The notes below the pieces were generated by a model. The model did no database searches and had not been told where the DNA came from. It saw only the letters and a list, made by a program, of their open reading frames with translations. From assembly GCF_006442815.1 (NCBI RefSeq), contig NZ_VFVL01000023.1:34169-98168 (forward strand): a DNA stretch of 64,000 bases, given 5' to 3'. This document shows positions 35,324 through 43,818 of the stretch, piece after piece; the stretch's first letter is position 1; every line of letters begins with the position of its first letter. The stretch comes from Mesorhizobium sp. B2-4-3. Lineage in GTDB: Bacteria > Pseudomonadota > Alphaproteobacteria > Rhizobiales > Rhizobiaceae. A program made the translations under genes and the position numbers.

Positions 35324-35617
35324 ATGAAACACGAGTCGCCCGACGAAGCTTCCAAGAGAAGCACGCTAAATATCCGCATCAAGCCCGAAGAGCGCGGCCT
35401 GATCGACGAGGCCGCGCGCGTGCTTGGCAAGACGCGAACGGATTTCATTCTCGATGCCGCCCGGCGTATGGCCGAGGATACGTTGCTTGACAGGACGCTC
35501 ATCAAAGTCTCGCCGGAGGCCTATGCGGAATTTCTTGCCTTGCTCGATGCGCCAGCCAAACCCAATGAGCGGCTCTCCCGGCTGATGAACGCACCTCTTC
35601 CCTGGAAGAGCACGTGA
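35324..35617 (+). CDS. DUF1778 ribbon-helix-helix antitoxin (TacA-like)
   Basis: A 97-residue antitoxin of the DUF1778 family. The N-terminal RHH DNA-binding segment is STLNIRIKPEERGLIDEAAR and ARVLGKTRTDFILDAARRM (read in part). The C-terminal ~35 residues (SPEAYAEFLALLDAPAKPNE) form the toxin-neutralising tail. ATG 35324 was preferred over 35282 because the longer start would place the operator palindrome and promoter inside the gene. The stop overlaps the toxin GTG start by four bases. Confidence 0.9.
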   Translation: MKHESPDEASKRSTLNIRIKPEERGLIDEAARVLGKTRTDFILDAARRMAEDTLLDRTLIKVSPEAYAEFLALLDAPAKPNERLSRLMNAPLPWKST

Positions 35618-36120
35618 CGATCCAGCCGCCTGTGCCGCTGGACCGGAGCCATGATCTATCCTCATTCTCATCCGGTGCTCCGGTTCTCGACGATTGGCTC
35701 AAGCGTCGGGCGTTGGCCAATCAGGATAGCGGCGCGACGAGGACGTTCGTCGTCGGCCTGAATACAAGGATCGTTGCCTATTACGCGCTCGCCTCTGGCA
35801 GTGTCATTGCGAGTCAGGCGCCGGGCCGCTTCCGCCGCAACATGCCAGATCCAATTCCGGTCGCCATTCTTGCGCGGCTCGCAATCGATGTTTCCCACCA
35901 GCGCAGTGGGCTCGGCCGGGCGCTGGTGCAAGACGCGGCTCGTCGGGTGATGAATGCGGCGCAATCGCTTGGCATTCGCGGTGTCTTGGTCCACGCGATC
36001 TCTGAAGAAGCGCAAACCTTCTATACGAAGCTGGGGTTCAGTCCCTCGCCTTTGAACCCGATGACACTGATGGTTTCGCTGGCCGATTTGCGTCAGACGA
36101 TTGCCGAACCGAATACCTGA
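35614..36120 (+). CDS. GNAT acetyltransferase toxin (TacT-like)
   Basis: A 168-residue GNAT-fold protein of the TacT type, which in characterised systems acetylates the amino group of charged tRNAs and blocks translation. The start region PLDRSHDLSSFSSGAPVLDDWL is typical. RLAIDVSHQRSGLGRALVQDA (~90) is the acetyl-CoA site (Q/RxxGxG/A), and the Tyr in FYTKLGF (~146) is the presumed general acid. GTG start within GTGA, coupled to the antitoxin. Confidence 0.92.
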   Translation: MTIQPPVPLDRSHDLSSFSSGAPVLDDWLKRRALANQDSGATRTFVVGLNTRIVAYYALASGSVIASQAPGRFRRNMPDPIPVAILARLAIDVSHQRSGLGRALVQDAARRVMNAAQSLGIRGVLVHAISEEAQTFYTKLGFSPSPLNPMTLMVSLADLRQTIAEPNT

Positions 36121-36284
36121 CTGTATCCCGCCAGCCATCCAAACGCCCGCCGCAGAAACGCGGTGCCGTTTCCCGCACCGGCTCGCCATGCGCCCCGACT
36201 CCCATGCGCGCGGATCGCTCCGACGACGCCGTTGAAGCGTAGCAGTCGCATGCGTCGGACATTGGCCGAGACGCCCATCTGCAT

Positions 36285-36463
36285 CGTCATCCACGGGCGG
36301 AGCGGGAGCGAAGCGGACGCGCAGACCCGAGGATCCATTCCGTGACGTCGAGGCGTCGCCACGGTGCAGAATTCTGCTCCGCTGCGCTCTTCGATCAAAG
36401 TCACGGAATGGATTCCAGGGTCTCCGCGACGCCGCTTCGCGGCTGCTCCGCCCTGGAATGACG
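36285..36463. repeat. Repeat family B, full copy B6
   Basis: Left arm CCACGGG...CCCGAGG, right arm CCAGGG...CCCTGG, inner pair ATTCCGTGAC/GTCACGGAAT. Flanked by CATTGGCCGAGACGCC, the usual outer arm. The rest of 36121-36520 shows no gene. Confidence 0.9.
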
Positions 36464-36520
36464 AGGTTGAGAGGGGCAGCCAATCGCCAGCGTTTGCGCT
36501 GTGTCGACGAAACCAGCCTC

Positions 36521-37327
36521 TCACACGGCTTTCAGCGCAAACAGTCGGCCGCCAGCCGGCACGACGTCGTCGATGCCGGCGAGCCGCAGGCAGTGCCAGG
36601 CCATGGCGTGATTGGAGGACGTGACCGGAATGCCGATGTGCCGTTCCAGATCGGCGACCGCCTCGGCGACGCGCAGGCTGGTGCAGGAGATGAAGATCGC
36701 TTCGACGCCCGGCACTTCAGCCATGCGTTCGGCCGCCGCCTCGATCGAGGCGAGCGAGATGCGGGCCGCCTCTCGGTCGTCGCGGCGGTCGAAGGTGGCG
36801 ACGGCCGCGATGTCGAGGCCGCGTCCGGTGAAATAGCGGACGAGGCCCTGGTTGATCTCGGGCGCATAGGGCGTGAGCAGGCCGATGCCCTTGGCGCCCA
36901 ATGCCTTGAAGGCGGCCAAGGCACCGGTGACCGGGGTGGTGCAGGCGACGCCCGGCCGGGCCTTCCTGATCTCGGCGAAGACGGCGTCCTCGCCGAGCGT
37001 CATGGTCGCCGAGGTGCAGCCGAAGCCGACGACGTCGAGCGGGATGCTGGGCAGGATCAGGTCGACGGTCGGCGCGATGCGCGGGCCCATGGCGCGCAAA
37101 GTGTCGGGCGTGATATCGTTGTCGTTGAACAGACGCGCCTCGTAGAAGGCGACGCCCGGAATGCGGACCAGGGCGCGGAACTCATGCTCCAGCGTCTGAT
37201 CGGTGGCGAGGATCGCGAGGCCGATCGCGGCGCGCGAGGCGAGGCCGCCATCGATCTCCGACGGCAACACGCCAAGATCGACGGGTCCCGAGGATTGAGG
37301 GCGGGTAGCGGCCGCGCTGACAGACAT
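36521..37327 (-). CDS. Asp/Glu racemase superfamily protein (maleate isomerase / EutA-like)
   Basis: A 268-residue protein of the aspartate/glutamate racemase superfamily, closest in character to maleate cis-trans isomerase, EutA and arylmalonate decarboxylase. The two catalytic-type cysteines sit in GFGCTSATMTLGE (~103) and FISCTSLRVAEA (~213). Follows the D-amino acid dehydrogenase gene by 39 bases on the same strand, suggesting a joint role in D-amino acid or dicarboxylate use. Exact substrate not determinable. Confidence 0.85.
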   Translation of the reverse strand: MSVSAAATRPQSSGPVDLGVLPSEIDGGLASRAAIGLAILATDQTLEHEFRALVRIPGVAFYEARLFNDNDITPDTLRAMGPRIAPTVDLILPSIPLDVVGFGCTSATMTLGEDAVFAEIRKARPGVACTTPVTGALAAFKALGAKGIGLLTPYAPEINQGLVRYFTGRGLDIAAVATFDRRDDREAARISLASIEAAAERMAEVPGVEAIFISCTSLRVAEAVADLERHIGIPVTSSNHAMAWHCLRLAGIDDVVPAGGRLFALKAV

Positions 37328-37366
37328 GGCATTCCCTTTCTTGTCGGAGCGGGATCGATCCCGCTC

Positions 37367-38608
37367 TCAGTTCAAAAGTCCATCCATCGATATGGCCGGC
37401 TTGCGGCCGGCGATCAGGTCGGCGGTGATGCGGGCGGAGCCATGCGACATGGTCCAGCCGATATGGCCGTGCCCGGTGTTGAGATAGAGGTTGCACAAGC
37501 GCCGCTGGCCGAATTCGGGCAAATTGTTGGGGGTCATGGGCCGCAGGCCAGCCCACATCTCGGCGCGGTCGTAATCGGCGCCTTCGGGATAAAGTTCCTC
37601 GGTCACGCCTTTCATGAAGGCGAAATCGGACGGCTTGTGGCTGGTGTCGTAGCCCGCGAATTCCGCCGTGGCGGTGACGCGCAGCCGGTCGCCAAAGCGC
37701 GAGACGGCGACCAGATTGTGCTCGTCTATTGCCGCGATGGTTGGCGGCGCCGGCCGGTTGCCGATGGGAATGGTCAGCGAATAGCCCTTGACCGGATAGA
37801 TCGGCAGGCTGATGCCGATGGTCCTGGCGATCAGCGGGCTGTAGGAGCCGAGTGCCAGCACATAGGCGTCGCCCTTGACCGCGCCCTTGTCCGTCAGCAC
37901 CTGCGCGACGCCGTCTCTGGAAGTCTCTATGCCGATGATGGTCGTGCCGGTGCGGATCTCGCCGCCGCGCTCGACCACCCTGGCGGCAAGCGCGCGGGTG
38001 AATTTCGCCGGGTCGCCGGTCTCGTCGGTCGGGCAATGAATGCCGCCGGCGATTTTTTCCTTGGCCGAAGCCAGTGACGGATCGAGCGCGACGATGGCGT
38101 CGCGATCGAGCACCTTGATCAGCTGACCGTCGGATTCGAGCAGCCGCATATGCTCGACGCCTTTGTCGAGCGCCTGCTGGCTGCGATAGAAATAGAGGAT
38201 GCCGCGATCGTTGCGGTCGTAGTCGATCCGCTCGTCGGCGACGACCTCTTGCAGGACTGACTGCGAATAGACGGCGAGCCGATGCTTGAGCAGCGTGTTG
38301 CGCCTCGCCTTTTCCGCCGTGCATTCCATCAGGAACAGCCACGACCAGCTGTAGAGCCGGGGATCGGCCGAAAGCTTGAAGCGCAGCGCCTGGTCCCTCA
38401 GCACCAGCGATTTCAACAGGATCATCGGTGCCCTGGGCGACGACCAGACGAAGGAATGTCCCGGCGCGATCATGCCGGCATTGCCCCAGCTGGTCTCGGC
38501 CGCGACCTGAGGCTGGCGCTCGAGGATGACCACCTCGTGCCCGTCCTTCTGCAGCTGATAGGCGGTGGTGACGCCGACAACGCCCCCACCCAACACGATC
38601 ACGCGCAT
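37367..38608 (-). CDS. D-amino acid dehydrogenase (DadA-like)
   Basis: A 413-residue FAD-dependent oxidoreductase of the DAO/DadA family. MRVIVLGGGVVGVTTAYQL binds FAD, ETSWGNAGMIAPGHSFVWSSP (~38) is characteristic of DadA, and GHGHIGWTMSHGSAR (~385) ends the family domain (quoted in pieces). It oxidatively deaminates D-amino acids at the membrane. First gene of a two-gene operon with the racemase-like gene. Not certain to be D-alanine specific. Confidence 0.9.
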   Translation of the reverse strand: MRVIVLGGGVVGVTTAYQLQKDGHEVVILERQPQVAAETSWGNAGMIAPGHSFVWSSPRAPMILLKSLVLRDQALRFKLSADPRLYSWSWLFLMECTAEKARRNTLLKHRLAVYSQSVLQEVVADERIDYDRNDRGILYFYRSQQALDKGVEHMRLLESDGQLIKVLDRDAIVALDPSLASAKEKIAGGIHCPTDETGDPAKFTRALAARVVERGGEIRTGTTIIGIETSRDGVAQVLTDKGAVKGDAYVLALGSYSPLIARTIGISLPIYPVKGYSLTIPIGNRPAPPTIAAIDEHNLVAVSRFGDRLRVTATAEFAGYDTSHKPSDFAFMKGVTEELYPEGADYDRAEMWAGLRPMTPNNLPEFGQRRLCNLYLNTGHGHIGWTMSHGSARITADLIAGRKPAISMDGLLN

Positions 38609-38696
38609 GACGCTTCCGGAGATCGCAAAGCTGGCTCACTGTAAGGTGTAAGCTGCAGTCTGCAATGGCACACATATGGAGATGTCGGCGGGACAG

Positions 38697-38730
38697 CACC
38701 CCTCTCTGGCCTGCCGGCCAGAGGGGGGTG
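38697..38730. repeat. Repeat family A, minimal single-hairpin form
   Basis: CACCCCTCTCTGGCC and GGCCAGAGGGGGGTG pair around a TGCC loop (34 bp, one mismatch). It keeps only the outer stem and first hairpin of family A, in the gap between dadA and metC. Confidence 0.8.
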
Positions 38731-38765
38731 TGACGGAACTCGACGACTGCCCCCAGGACCCTCAC

Positions 38766-39932
38766 CTACCCCAACGCCTGCTCCAGATCCGCGATCAGAT
38801 CATCGCCGTCCTCGATCCCACACGACAACCGCACCAGCGAGTCCGATATCCCGATCGCGCCGCGCTTTTCCGCCGGGATCGAGCCATGCGTCATCAGCGC
38901 CGGGTGCTCGATCAGGCTTTCGACGCCGCCCAGGCTTTCGGCGAGCGTGAAGAGCTGCGTGCGTTCGAGGAAGCGTTTGGTGCCGGCCAGGTCGCGGTCG
39001 AGGTCGACCGAGATCATGCCGCCGAAGGCGTGCATCTGCTGGACGGCGATGGAATGCTGCGGGTGGCTGGCGAGGCCTGGATAGATGACCCGGCGGACAT
39101 CTTTCCGCGTTTCCAGCCATTGCGCTATCTTCAGGCCGTTGGCCGAATGGCGTTCCATCCTGAGCGCCAGGGTCTTGATGCCGCGCAAAGCGAGAAAGCT
39201 GTCGAACGGGCCGGAGATAGCGCCGATGGCGTTCTGCAGGAATTTCAGCTGGTCGGCGAGATCCTTGTTGTCGCCAACGATCGCCACGCCGCCGACCATG
39301 TCGGAATGGCCGTTGAGATATTTCGTCGTTGAATGCACGACGATGTCGATGCCGAGCTCCAGCGGACGCTGGATATAGGGGCTGCAAAACGTGTTGTCGG
39401 CGACGGTGAGCAGTCCCTTGCGCCGGCCGAGTGCCGCGATCGCTTCGAGATCGACGATGCGCAGCAGCGGGTTGGTCGGCGTCTCGACCCAGAGCAGCTT
39501 CGTCTCCGGGCGGATCGCCGCTTCGACCGCGGCAAGGTCGGTGAAATCGGCAAAGCTCACCTCAAGGCCGGCCGAGCGCTTGCGCACCCGCTCCATCAGG
39601 CGGAACGAGCCGCCATAGATGTCGTCGGTGGCGACGATGTGGGCGCCGGAATCGAGAAGCTCGAGCACCGTCGAGATCGCCGCCAGGCCGGAGGCGAAGG
39701 CGAAGGCCCTGGTGCCGCTTTCAAGGTCGGCCACCGCGCGCTCGAAGGCGAAGCGCGTCGGGTTCTGGCTGCGGGCGTACTCAAAACCCTTGTGCACGCC
39801 GGGCGACTGCTGGCCGTAGGTGGAGGTGGCATAGATCGGCACCATCACCGCGCCGGTCAGCGGGTCGTGGCTCTGGCCGCCATGGATGGCGCGGGTGGAA
39901 AAGGCCAGGCGGTTCTTGCCGGATGTGGTCAT
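38766..39932 (-). CDS. Cystathionine gamma-lyase/synthase family PLP enzyme
   Basis: A 388-residue Cys/Met-metabolism PLP enzyme. The PLP lysine is in VVHSTTKYLNGHSDMVGG; YARSQNPTRFAFE (~52) and FASGLAAIST (~78) bind PLP phosphate and substrate. Gamma-lyase, gamma-synthase and beta-lyase are hard to separate by motif. The four-base ATGA overlap with a cystathionine beta-synthase gene favours cystathionine gamma-lyase in reverse transsulfuration (methionine to cysteine). Confident in family, less so in direction. Confidence 0.9.
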   Translation of the reverse strand: MTTSGKNRLAFSTRAIHGGQSHDPLTGAVMVPIYATSTYGQQSPGVHKGFEYARSQNPTRFAFERAVADLESGTRAFAFASGLAAISTVLELLDSGAHIVATDDIYGGSFRLMERVRKRSAGLEVSFADFTDLAAVEAAIRPETKLLWVETPTNPLLRIVDLEAIAALGRRKGLLTVADNTFCSPYIQRPLELGIDIVVHSTTKYLNGHSDMVGGVAIVGDNKDLADQLKFLQNAIGAISGPFDSFLALRGIKTLALRMERHSANGLKIAQWLETRKDVRRVIYPGLASHPQHSIAVQQMHAFGGMISVDLDRDLAGTKRFLERTQLFTLAESLGGVESLIEHPALMTHGSIPAEKRGAIGISDSLVRLSCGIEDGDDLIADLEQALG

Positions 39933-41365
39933 TTTGCGCGGCGCCTCAGATGGTTGATCAGGTCGATACGGGTTATCAGGCCGATGAACTCCTCGCCATC
40001 GAAGACGATGGCGACCTCGTTGCGGTCGAAGACAGGCAGCAGCGCGTCGAGCGTCTGGCTGGCCTGCAGCGTGTGCAGGTTGGACGTCATGGCCGAGCGT
40101 ACCGGGCCGTTGAAGCGGTCCCAGCGACCGTCATAGGGGCCGTCGACCTTGGCTAAAATATCGCTCTCGTCGACGATGCCGACCAGCCTGCCCTCGTCCA
40201 GCACCGGCAGCTGCGAGACGTCGGAGCGGCGCATGCGGCCATAGGCGTTGAGCAGGCTTTCGTCCGGCCCGACCCAGACCGTGTCGCCGGTGCGGTGCGA
40301 GCGCATGACGAGGTCGCGCAGGTCGCCATGCTGCTGGTGCTCGGCCAGGCCTTGCTCGGCCAGCCAGAAATCGTCGAAGACCTTCGACAGATATTTGTTG
40401 CCGCTGTCGCAGACGAAGGTGACGACGCGCTTCGGCACCGTCTGCTCGCGGCAATAGCGAAGTGCCGCCGACAGCAGCGTGCCGGAGGACGAGCCGGCCA
40501 GGATGCCTTCGCGCGACAACAGATCGCGCACCGCCAGCATGCTCTGCTTGTCGGGAATGGAATAGGCCTTTTTCACCAGCGACAGGTCGGCATTGGGCGG
40601 CACGAAATCCTCGCCGATGCCTTCCACCGTCCAGCTGCCGGCCGCTTCCATCTTGCCGGTCTTGATCAGCGGCGCCAGCACCGAGCCGACCGGGTCGGCC
40701 AGCACCATCTCGGTCTTCGGCGAATGTTTCGCGAAATAGCGCCCGAGGCCGGTCAGCGTGCCGCCCGAGCCGACGCCGACGACCACCGCGTCGACGTCGC
40801 CTTCGAGCTGCGAAAAGATTTCCGGTCCGGTCGTCGTCTCATGCGCCAGCGGGTTGGTGGGGTTGGCGAACTGGTTGGCATAGAAGGCGCCGGGCAGTTC
40901 GGCGGCGATCTTCTGCGCCATATCCTGGTAATATTCGGGATGGCCCTTGCCGACGTCGGAGCGGGTCATGCGCACCTCGGCGCCGAGCGCGCGCAGATGC
41001 TGGATCTTTTCGCGCGACATCTTGTCGGGCACGACGAGGACGATGCGGTAGCCTTTCGGGATGCCGACCTGGGCAAGGCCGAGGCCGGTGTTGCCGGCGG
41101 TCGCTTCGACGATGGTGCCGCCACGCTTCAGCGCGCCCGATTTCTCGGCCGCCGCGATCATCGACAACGCGATGCGGTCCTTGATCGAGCCGCCGGGATT
41201 CTGGCTTTCGAGCTTGATGAACAGCCGGCACTTGCCGGTGTCGAACTTGGTCAGCTCGACGACCGGCGTCTGGCCGATCAGGTCGAGCACCGAGGCGTAA
41301 GGCGGCTGCAATCTCGACAGATTTGCGTCCGCGCCGCCGGGCGCCGGTTGTCTGTGCTCGCTCAT
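39929..41365 (-). CDS. Cystathionine beta-synthase with two CBS domains
   Basis: A 478-residue PLP enzyme condensing serine (or O-acetylserine) with homocysteine to cystathionine. The catalytic lysine is K62 in NPGGSIKDR, EATAGNTGLGLA is at ~90, and GSGGTLTGLG binds phosphate. The C-terminal ~130 residues hold two CBS motifs (SQLPVLDEGRLVGIVDESDI; NEVAIVFDGEEFIGLITRID), likely regulatory. No N-terminal heme domain is present, as in many bacteria. Longer starts upstream enter repeat E2. Translation of metC is coupled to it. Confidence 0.93.
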   Translation of the reverse strand: MSEHRQPAPGGADANLSRLQPPYASVLDLIGQTPVVELTKFDTGKCRLFIKLESQNPGGSIKDRIALSMIAAAEKSGALKRGGTIVEATAGNTGLGLAQVGIPKGYRIVLVVPDKMSREKIQHLRALGAEVRMTRSDVGKGHPEYYQDMAQKIAAELPGAFYANQFANPTNPLAHETTTGPEIFSQLEGDVDAVVVGVGSGGTLTGLGRYFAKHSPKTEMVLADPVGSVLAPLIKTGKMEAAGSWTVEGIGEDFVPPNADLSLVKKAYSIPDKQSMLAVRDLLSREGILAGSSSGTLLSAALRYCREQTVPKRVVTFVCDSGNKYLSKVFDDFWLAEQGLAEHQQHGDLRDLVMRSHRTGDTVWVGPDESLLNAYGRMRRSDVSQLPVLDEGRLVGIVDESDILAKVDGPYDGRWDRFNGPVRSAMTSNLHTLQASQTLDALLPVFDRNEVAIVFDGEEFIGLITRIDLINHLRRRAK

Positions 41366-41423
41366 CTCAGATGCCCCATGGAAGCAGTTCGATGCGGGTG
41401 TCGCAATCTCGCGCATCCTTGTT

Positions 41424-41473
41424 GGATCATGATCTTTTCCAAAACCCGGTTCCCACTTTTTGGGATCATGCTC
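41424..41473. repeat. Short palindromic repeat family E, copy 2
   Basis: GGATCATGATCTTTTCC and TTTTTGGGATCATGCTC bracket AAAACCCGGTTCCCAC. Common rhizobial intergenic type; lies just upstream of cbs. Confidence 0.75.
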
Positions 41474-41634
41474 GAACCGCCGGAATCCATTCCGGTTTCG
41501 CGGATCGCGCGCTCGTCTTTTCCAGCCCTTTTCATCTGGAAAGAAGATAGATCGTGCCAATCCGGCGGCGAGTGGAGGAATGAAATTTCACGGAGGGTCA
41601 CCCGATCGCCTCTCCCGTTGACGTTGGCGGGACA

Positions 41635-41794
41635 GCGCCCCCCTCTGTCCTGCCGGACATCTCCCCCACTTGGGGGGAGATCAGCAGCTTCGCCGACGAT
41701 GCTCGTCCTGCAACGTTGGTGGTTGGCGAAAGCCGCGATGACGGCCAATCTCCCCACTTGTGGGGAGATGTCCGGCAGGACAGAGGGGGGCGCC
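41635..41794. repeat. Palindromic repeat family A, copy 3
   Basis: GCGCCCCCCTCTG and CAGAGGGGGGCGC pair as outer stem. Inner hairpins are TGTCC/GGACA (both arms), CTCCCCC-ACTT-GGGGGGAG and CTCCCC-ACTTG-TGGGGAG. These bases differ from copies 1 and 2 while pairing is kept. The rest of 41366-41833 shows no gene. Confidence 0.9.
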
Positions 41795-41833
41795 GTAGAG
41801 TGCCAGGGCTCGGCAACTACACCGGCGAACGCC

Positions 41834-43174
41834 TCACCCCAGCAACTGCTTGCCCAGCTTGGCGCATTGCACGCGGATGTCGGGGATGGCGTCGATCTCG
41901 AAGAAGGTGCCGCGCGTCAGCGGGCCGATGGCGAGCAGCTTCGACGACACCGTGCCGTCGGCCGCGATCAGCTCGCATTTGGCGGTGACATCGAGGCCGA
42001 GGCGCAGCGGATCGGGCCGTGCCAGGCCGCGCTCGACCAGCGAGCGCACGACGCCGTTCGACGTCCTCGAAATGTCGCGGGCGATGCCCATGCAGTCATA
42101 GATGCGGGCGACGTCCAGGGGCTCGACATCCTGCGTGCCGCGCGGCTGGATTTTCACGGCGAAGCCACCGTTCGCCTCGACGTTCACGACCCTTCCGGCG
42201 ACGAGGCGGATGCGGCCCGACCTGACCGCCTCGGTGACGCGCGCGTAGACTTCCGGCGCCATGCGATGGCGGTGGATATCCCACCAGGCCTTGGTGTGCT
42301 CGACGAAGCGGCGTTTGGCCGACGATGGCCAGCTCTGCCAGATCGTCTGGTTGAACGGCCTCAGGCCATCGACCACGTCGCGCCAGTCGCCGCCGGCCTT
42401 CTGGGTCTCGCGGATCAGGTTGCGGAACCAGCCGACGAAATAGGAAAGCTCTGTGCCGAGCGGAATGTCGGCGATATCGAGCTTGATCGGATTGCCCTTG
42501 CGGTGCGGCGACGGCAGCAGCCCGCGCCGCGACACCGCGACGACGGCGCCGCGATGGCCGCGCTGTTCCAGCGAGAGAAACGCGTCGACCATGCTCAGGC
42601 CGGTGCCGAGCAGCAGCACCTGGGCTTCAGGATCGAGCGTGGTGTCGGCCTCCGTCCCCATCCGGACGGCGTGGCCCTGGAAGGCGCCGGGCTGCTCGTC
42701 GTGGCCGGTGGCCAGGACGGCAAGATGCGCCACGACGCTGGTGCCGTTGGCAAGCGCGACCTCGACGCCGGCGGGCGTCGGCGCGATCGACAGGCTCTCC
42801 TCGCGGATCAGCCTGAGACGACCGGTGTCGCGCTCGCGTTCCTCCAGGCCCTCGAGCACATCCTGCAGATAGCGGGCATAGAGGCTACGCGGCGCATAGA
42901 ACGGCCCCTGGTCCGGCCTAGCGAGGCCGCGTTCCAGCACCCAGCGCGCGAAATGCGTCGGGTCGTCGGCATAGGCGCTCATGCCGGAGGCGTTGACATT
43001 GAGCACATGCGCCGAAAGCAGCGTCGAATAGGCCATGCCCTGGCCGAAATGCGGCCGCTTCTCGATCAGCGTGACGCGCAGGTCCGGATTGGGCGATTTC
43101 AAAAGATGCGCGGCCAGCACGACGCCGCTGGCGCCGCCGCCGACAATGATGATGGAATTGGCGCGTCCAACCAT
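41834..43174 (-). CDS. FAD/NAD(P)-binding protein (HI_0933/YdhS-like)
   Basis: A 446-residue flavoprotein of the FAD_NAD_binding_9 type. IIIVGGGASGVVLAAHLL (~8) binds FAD, FGQGMAYSTLLSAHVLNVNASGM (~43, quoted in part) is the family hallmark, and QVLLLGTGLSMVDAFL (~185) is a second dinucleotide motif. The substrate is unknown; its neighbours (cbs-metC, sulfonate genes) suggest a link to sulfur metabolism. A tiny upstream reading frame at 43198-43278 may act as a leader. Confidence 0.85.
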   Translation of the reverse strand: MVGRANSIIIVGGGASGVVLAAHLLKSPNPDLRVTLIEKRPHFGQGMAYSTLLSAHVLNVNASGMSAYADDPTHFARWVLERGLARPDQGPFYAPRSLYARYLQDVLEGLEERERDTGRLRLIREESLSIAPTPAGVEVALANGTSVVAHLAVLATGHDEQPGAFQGHAVRMGTEADTTLDPEAQVLLLGTGLSMVDAFLSLEQRGHRGAVVAVSRRGLLPSPHRKGNPIKLDIADIPLGTELSYFVGWFRNLIRETQKAGGDWRDVVDGLRPFNQTIWQSWPSSAKRRFVEHTKAWWDIHRHRMAPEVYARVTEAVRSGRIRLVAGRVVNVEANGGFAVKIQPRGTQDVEPLDVARIYDCMGIARDISRTSNGVVRSLVERGLARPDPLRLGLDVTAKCELIAADGTVSSKLLAIGPLTRGTFFEIDAIPDIRVQCAKLGKQLLG

Positions 43175-43197
43175 GACTGCTAGCCGAAACGCAGCGA

Positions 43198-43278
43198 TCA
43201 GCGCTCGGCGAGCGCCGCGGGCGGCCTCGGCCGCAAGCCACGAACGATCGCCGGAACGGTCTTTTGAAGGTCGCGCAT
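43198..43278 (-). CDS. Possible 26-residue leader peptide
   Basis: MRDLQKTVPAIVRGLRPRPP followed by AALAER, with GGGAG-GAGAG upstream of the ATG at 43278 and a TATAGT -10-like box at 43309-43314. Ends 23 bases before the FAD-protein start. Pro/Arg-rich, no Cys or Met. It could be a regulatory leader or just a short frame; conservation would have to decide. Confidence 0.35.
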   Translation of the reverse strand: MRDLQKTVPAIVRGLRPRPPAALAER

Positions 43279-43434
43279 CGTTCTCTCACTCCCAATGTTG
43301 ATAAGATTACTATACTAACCGAGCTGGGCACGAAACCGGCGTTCCAATTGCCGCTCCGTTTGAGGCATGGATTTCCCCAGATGGCGTGACAGGCGGATTT
43401 TCGTTCGGCCCGCGAGTCGCAGCCTGCGTTCCTT

Positions 43435-43635
43435 CGTCATTCTAGGGCGGAGTGACGCGAAGCGGAGCGTAGACCCTGGAATCCATGCCGTTACATCCAT
43501 GATAGGCACTACGGTGCAGAACGAAGGCCTCGCGCGACACCGGATAGTTTGCACCGTAGCATCGCTTCCATGTCACGGCATGGATTCCAGGGTCTGCGCG
43601 CGTCGCTTCGCTCCTTGCTTCGCCCTAGAATGACG
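43435..43635. repeat. Repeat family B, full copy B7
   Basis: Left arm CTAGGG...CCCTGG (one G-T pair), right arm CCAGGG...CCCTAG; inner pair ATGCCGTTAC/GTCACGGCAT. The centre is longer than usual and lacks the GAATTC core. Confidence 0.85.
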
Positions 43636-43713
43636 AAAAGCGCAGGTTGCCGCCTGTTACGGCACCCCACGACCGTCCTTTTGCGCCCATTCCGCCGGTA
43701 CCCGGCGACACTT

Positions 43714-43739
43714 TTCCAACAAAGCGCGCTTCGTTGGAA
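43714..43739. promoter_or_regulatory. Near-perfect 26-bp palindrome upstream of the tauA-like pseudogene
   Basis: Arms TTCCAACAAAGC and GCTTCGTTGGAA around a GC centre, one mismatch pair. Lies nine bases upstream of the shared sulfonate promoter motif. Could be an operator. Confidence 0.5.
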
Positions 43740-43747
43740 GGATTTAA

Positions 43748-43769
43748 CTCTACAAACCCGATAGAATTA
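43748..43769 (+). promoter_or_regulatory. Shared sulfonate-gene promoter motif, copy 1
   Basis: CTCTAC-A-AAC, three variable bases and a G/A position, then ATAGAATTA. The same layout occurs at 44750-44771 before ssuA. TAGAAT is -10-like, and no good -35 lies upstream, as expected for an activator-dependent promoter. Confidence 0.45.
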
Positions 43770-43818
43770 ACGGACGCTAGAAAGGCAATCCAGTTTCTCA
43801 GGCGTATGGAGCCTTTCA

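Noticed and set aside
40295..43183. A 962-codon open frame on the plus strand opposite cbs and the FAD-protein gene
   Set aside because: Its translation is His/Arg/Asp-rich low-complexity sequence mirroring the real minus-strand genes; high GC keeps antisense frames open.
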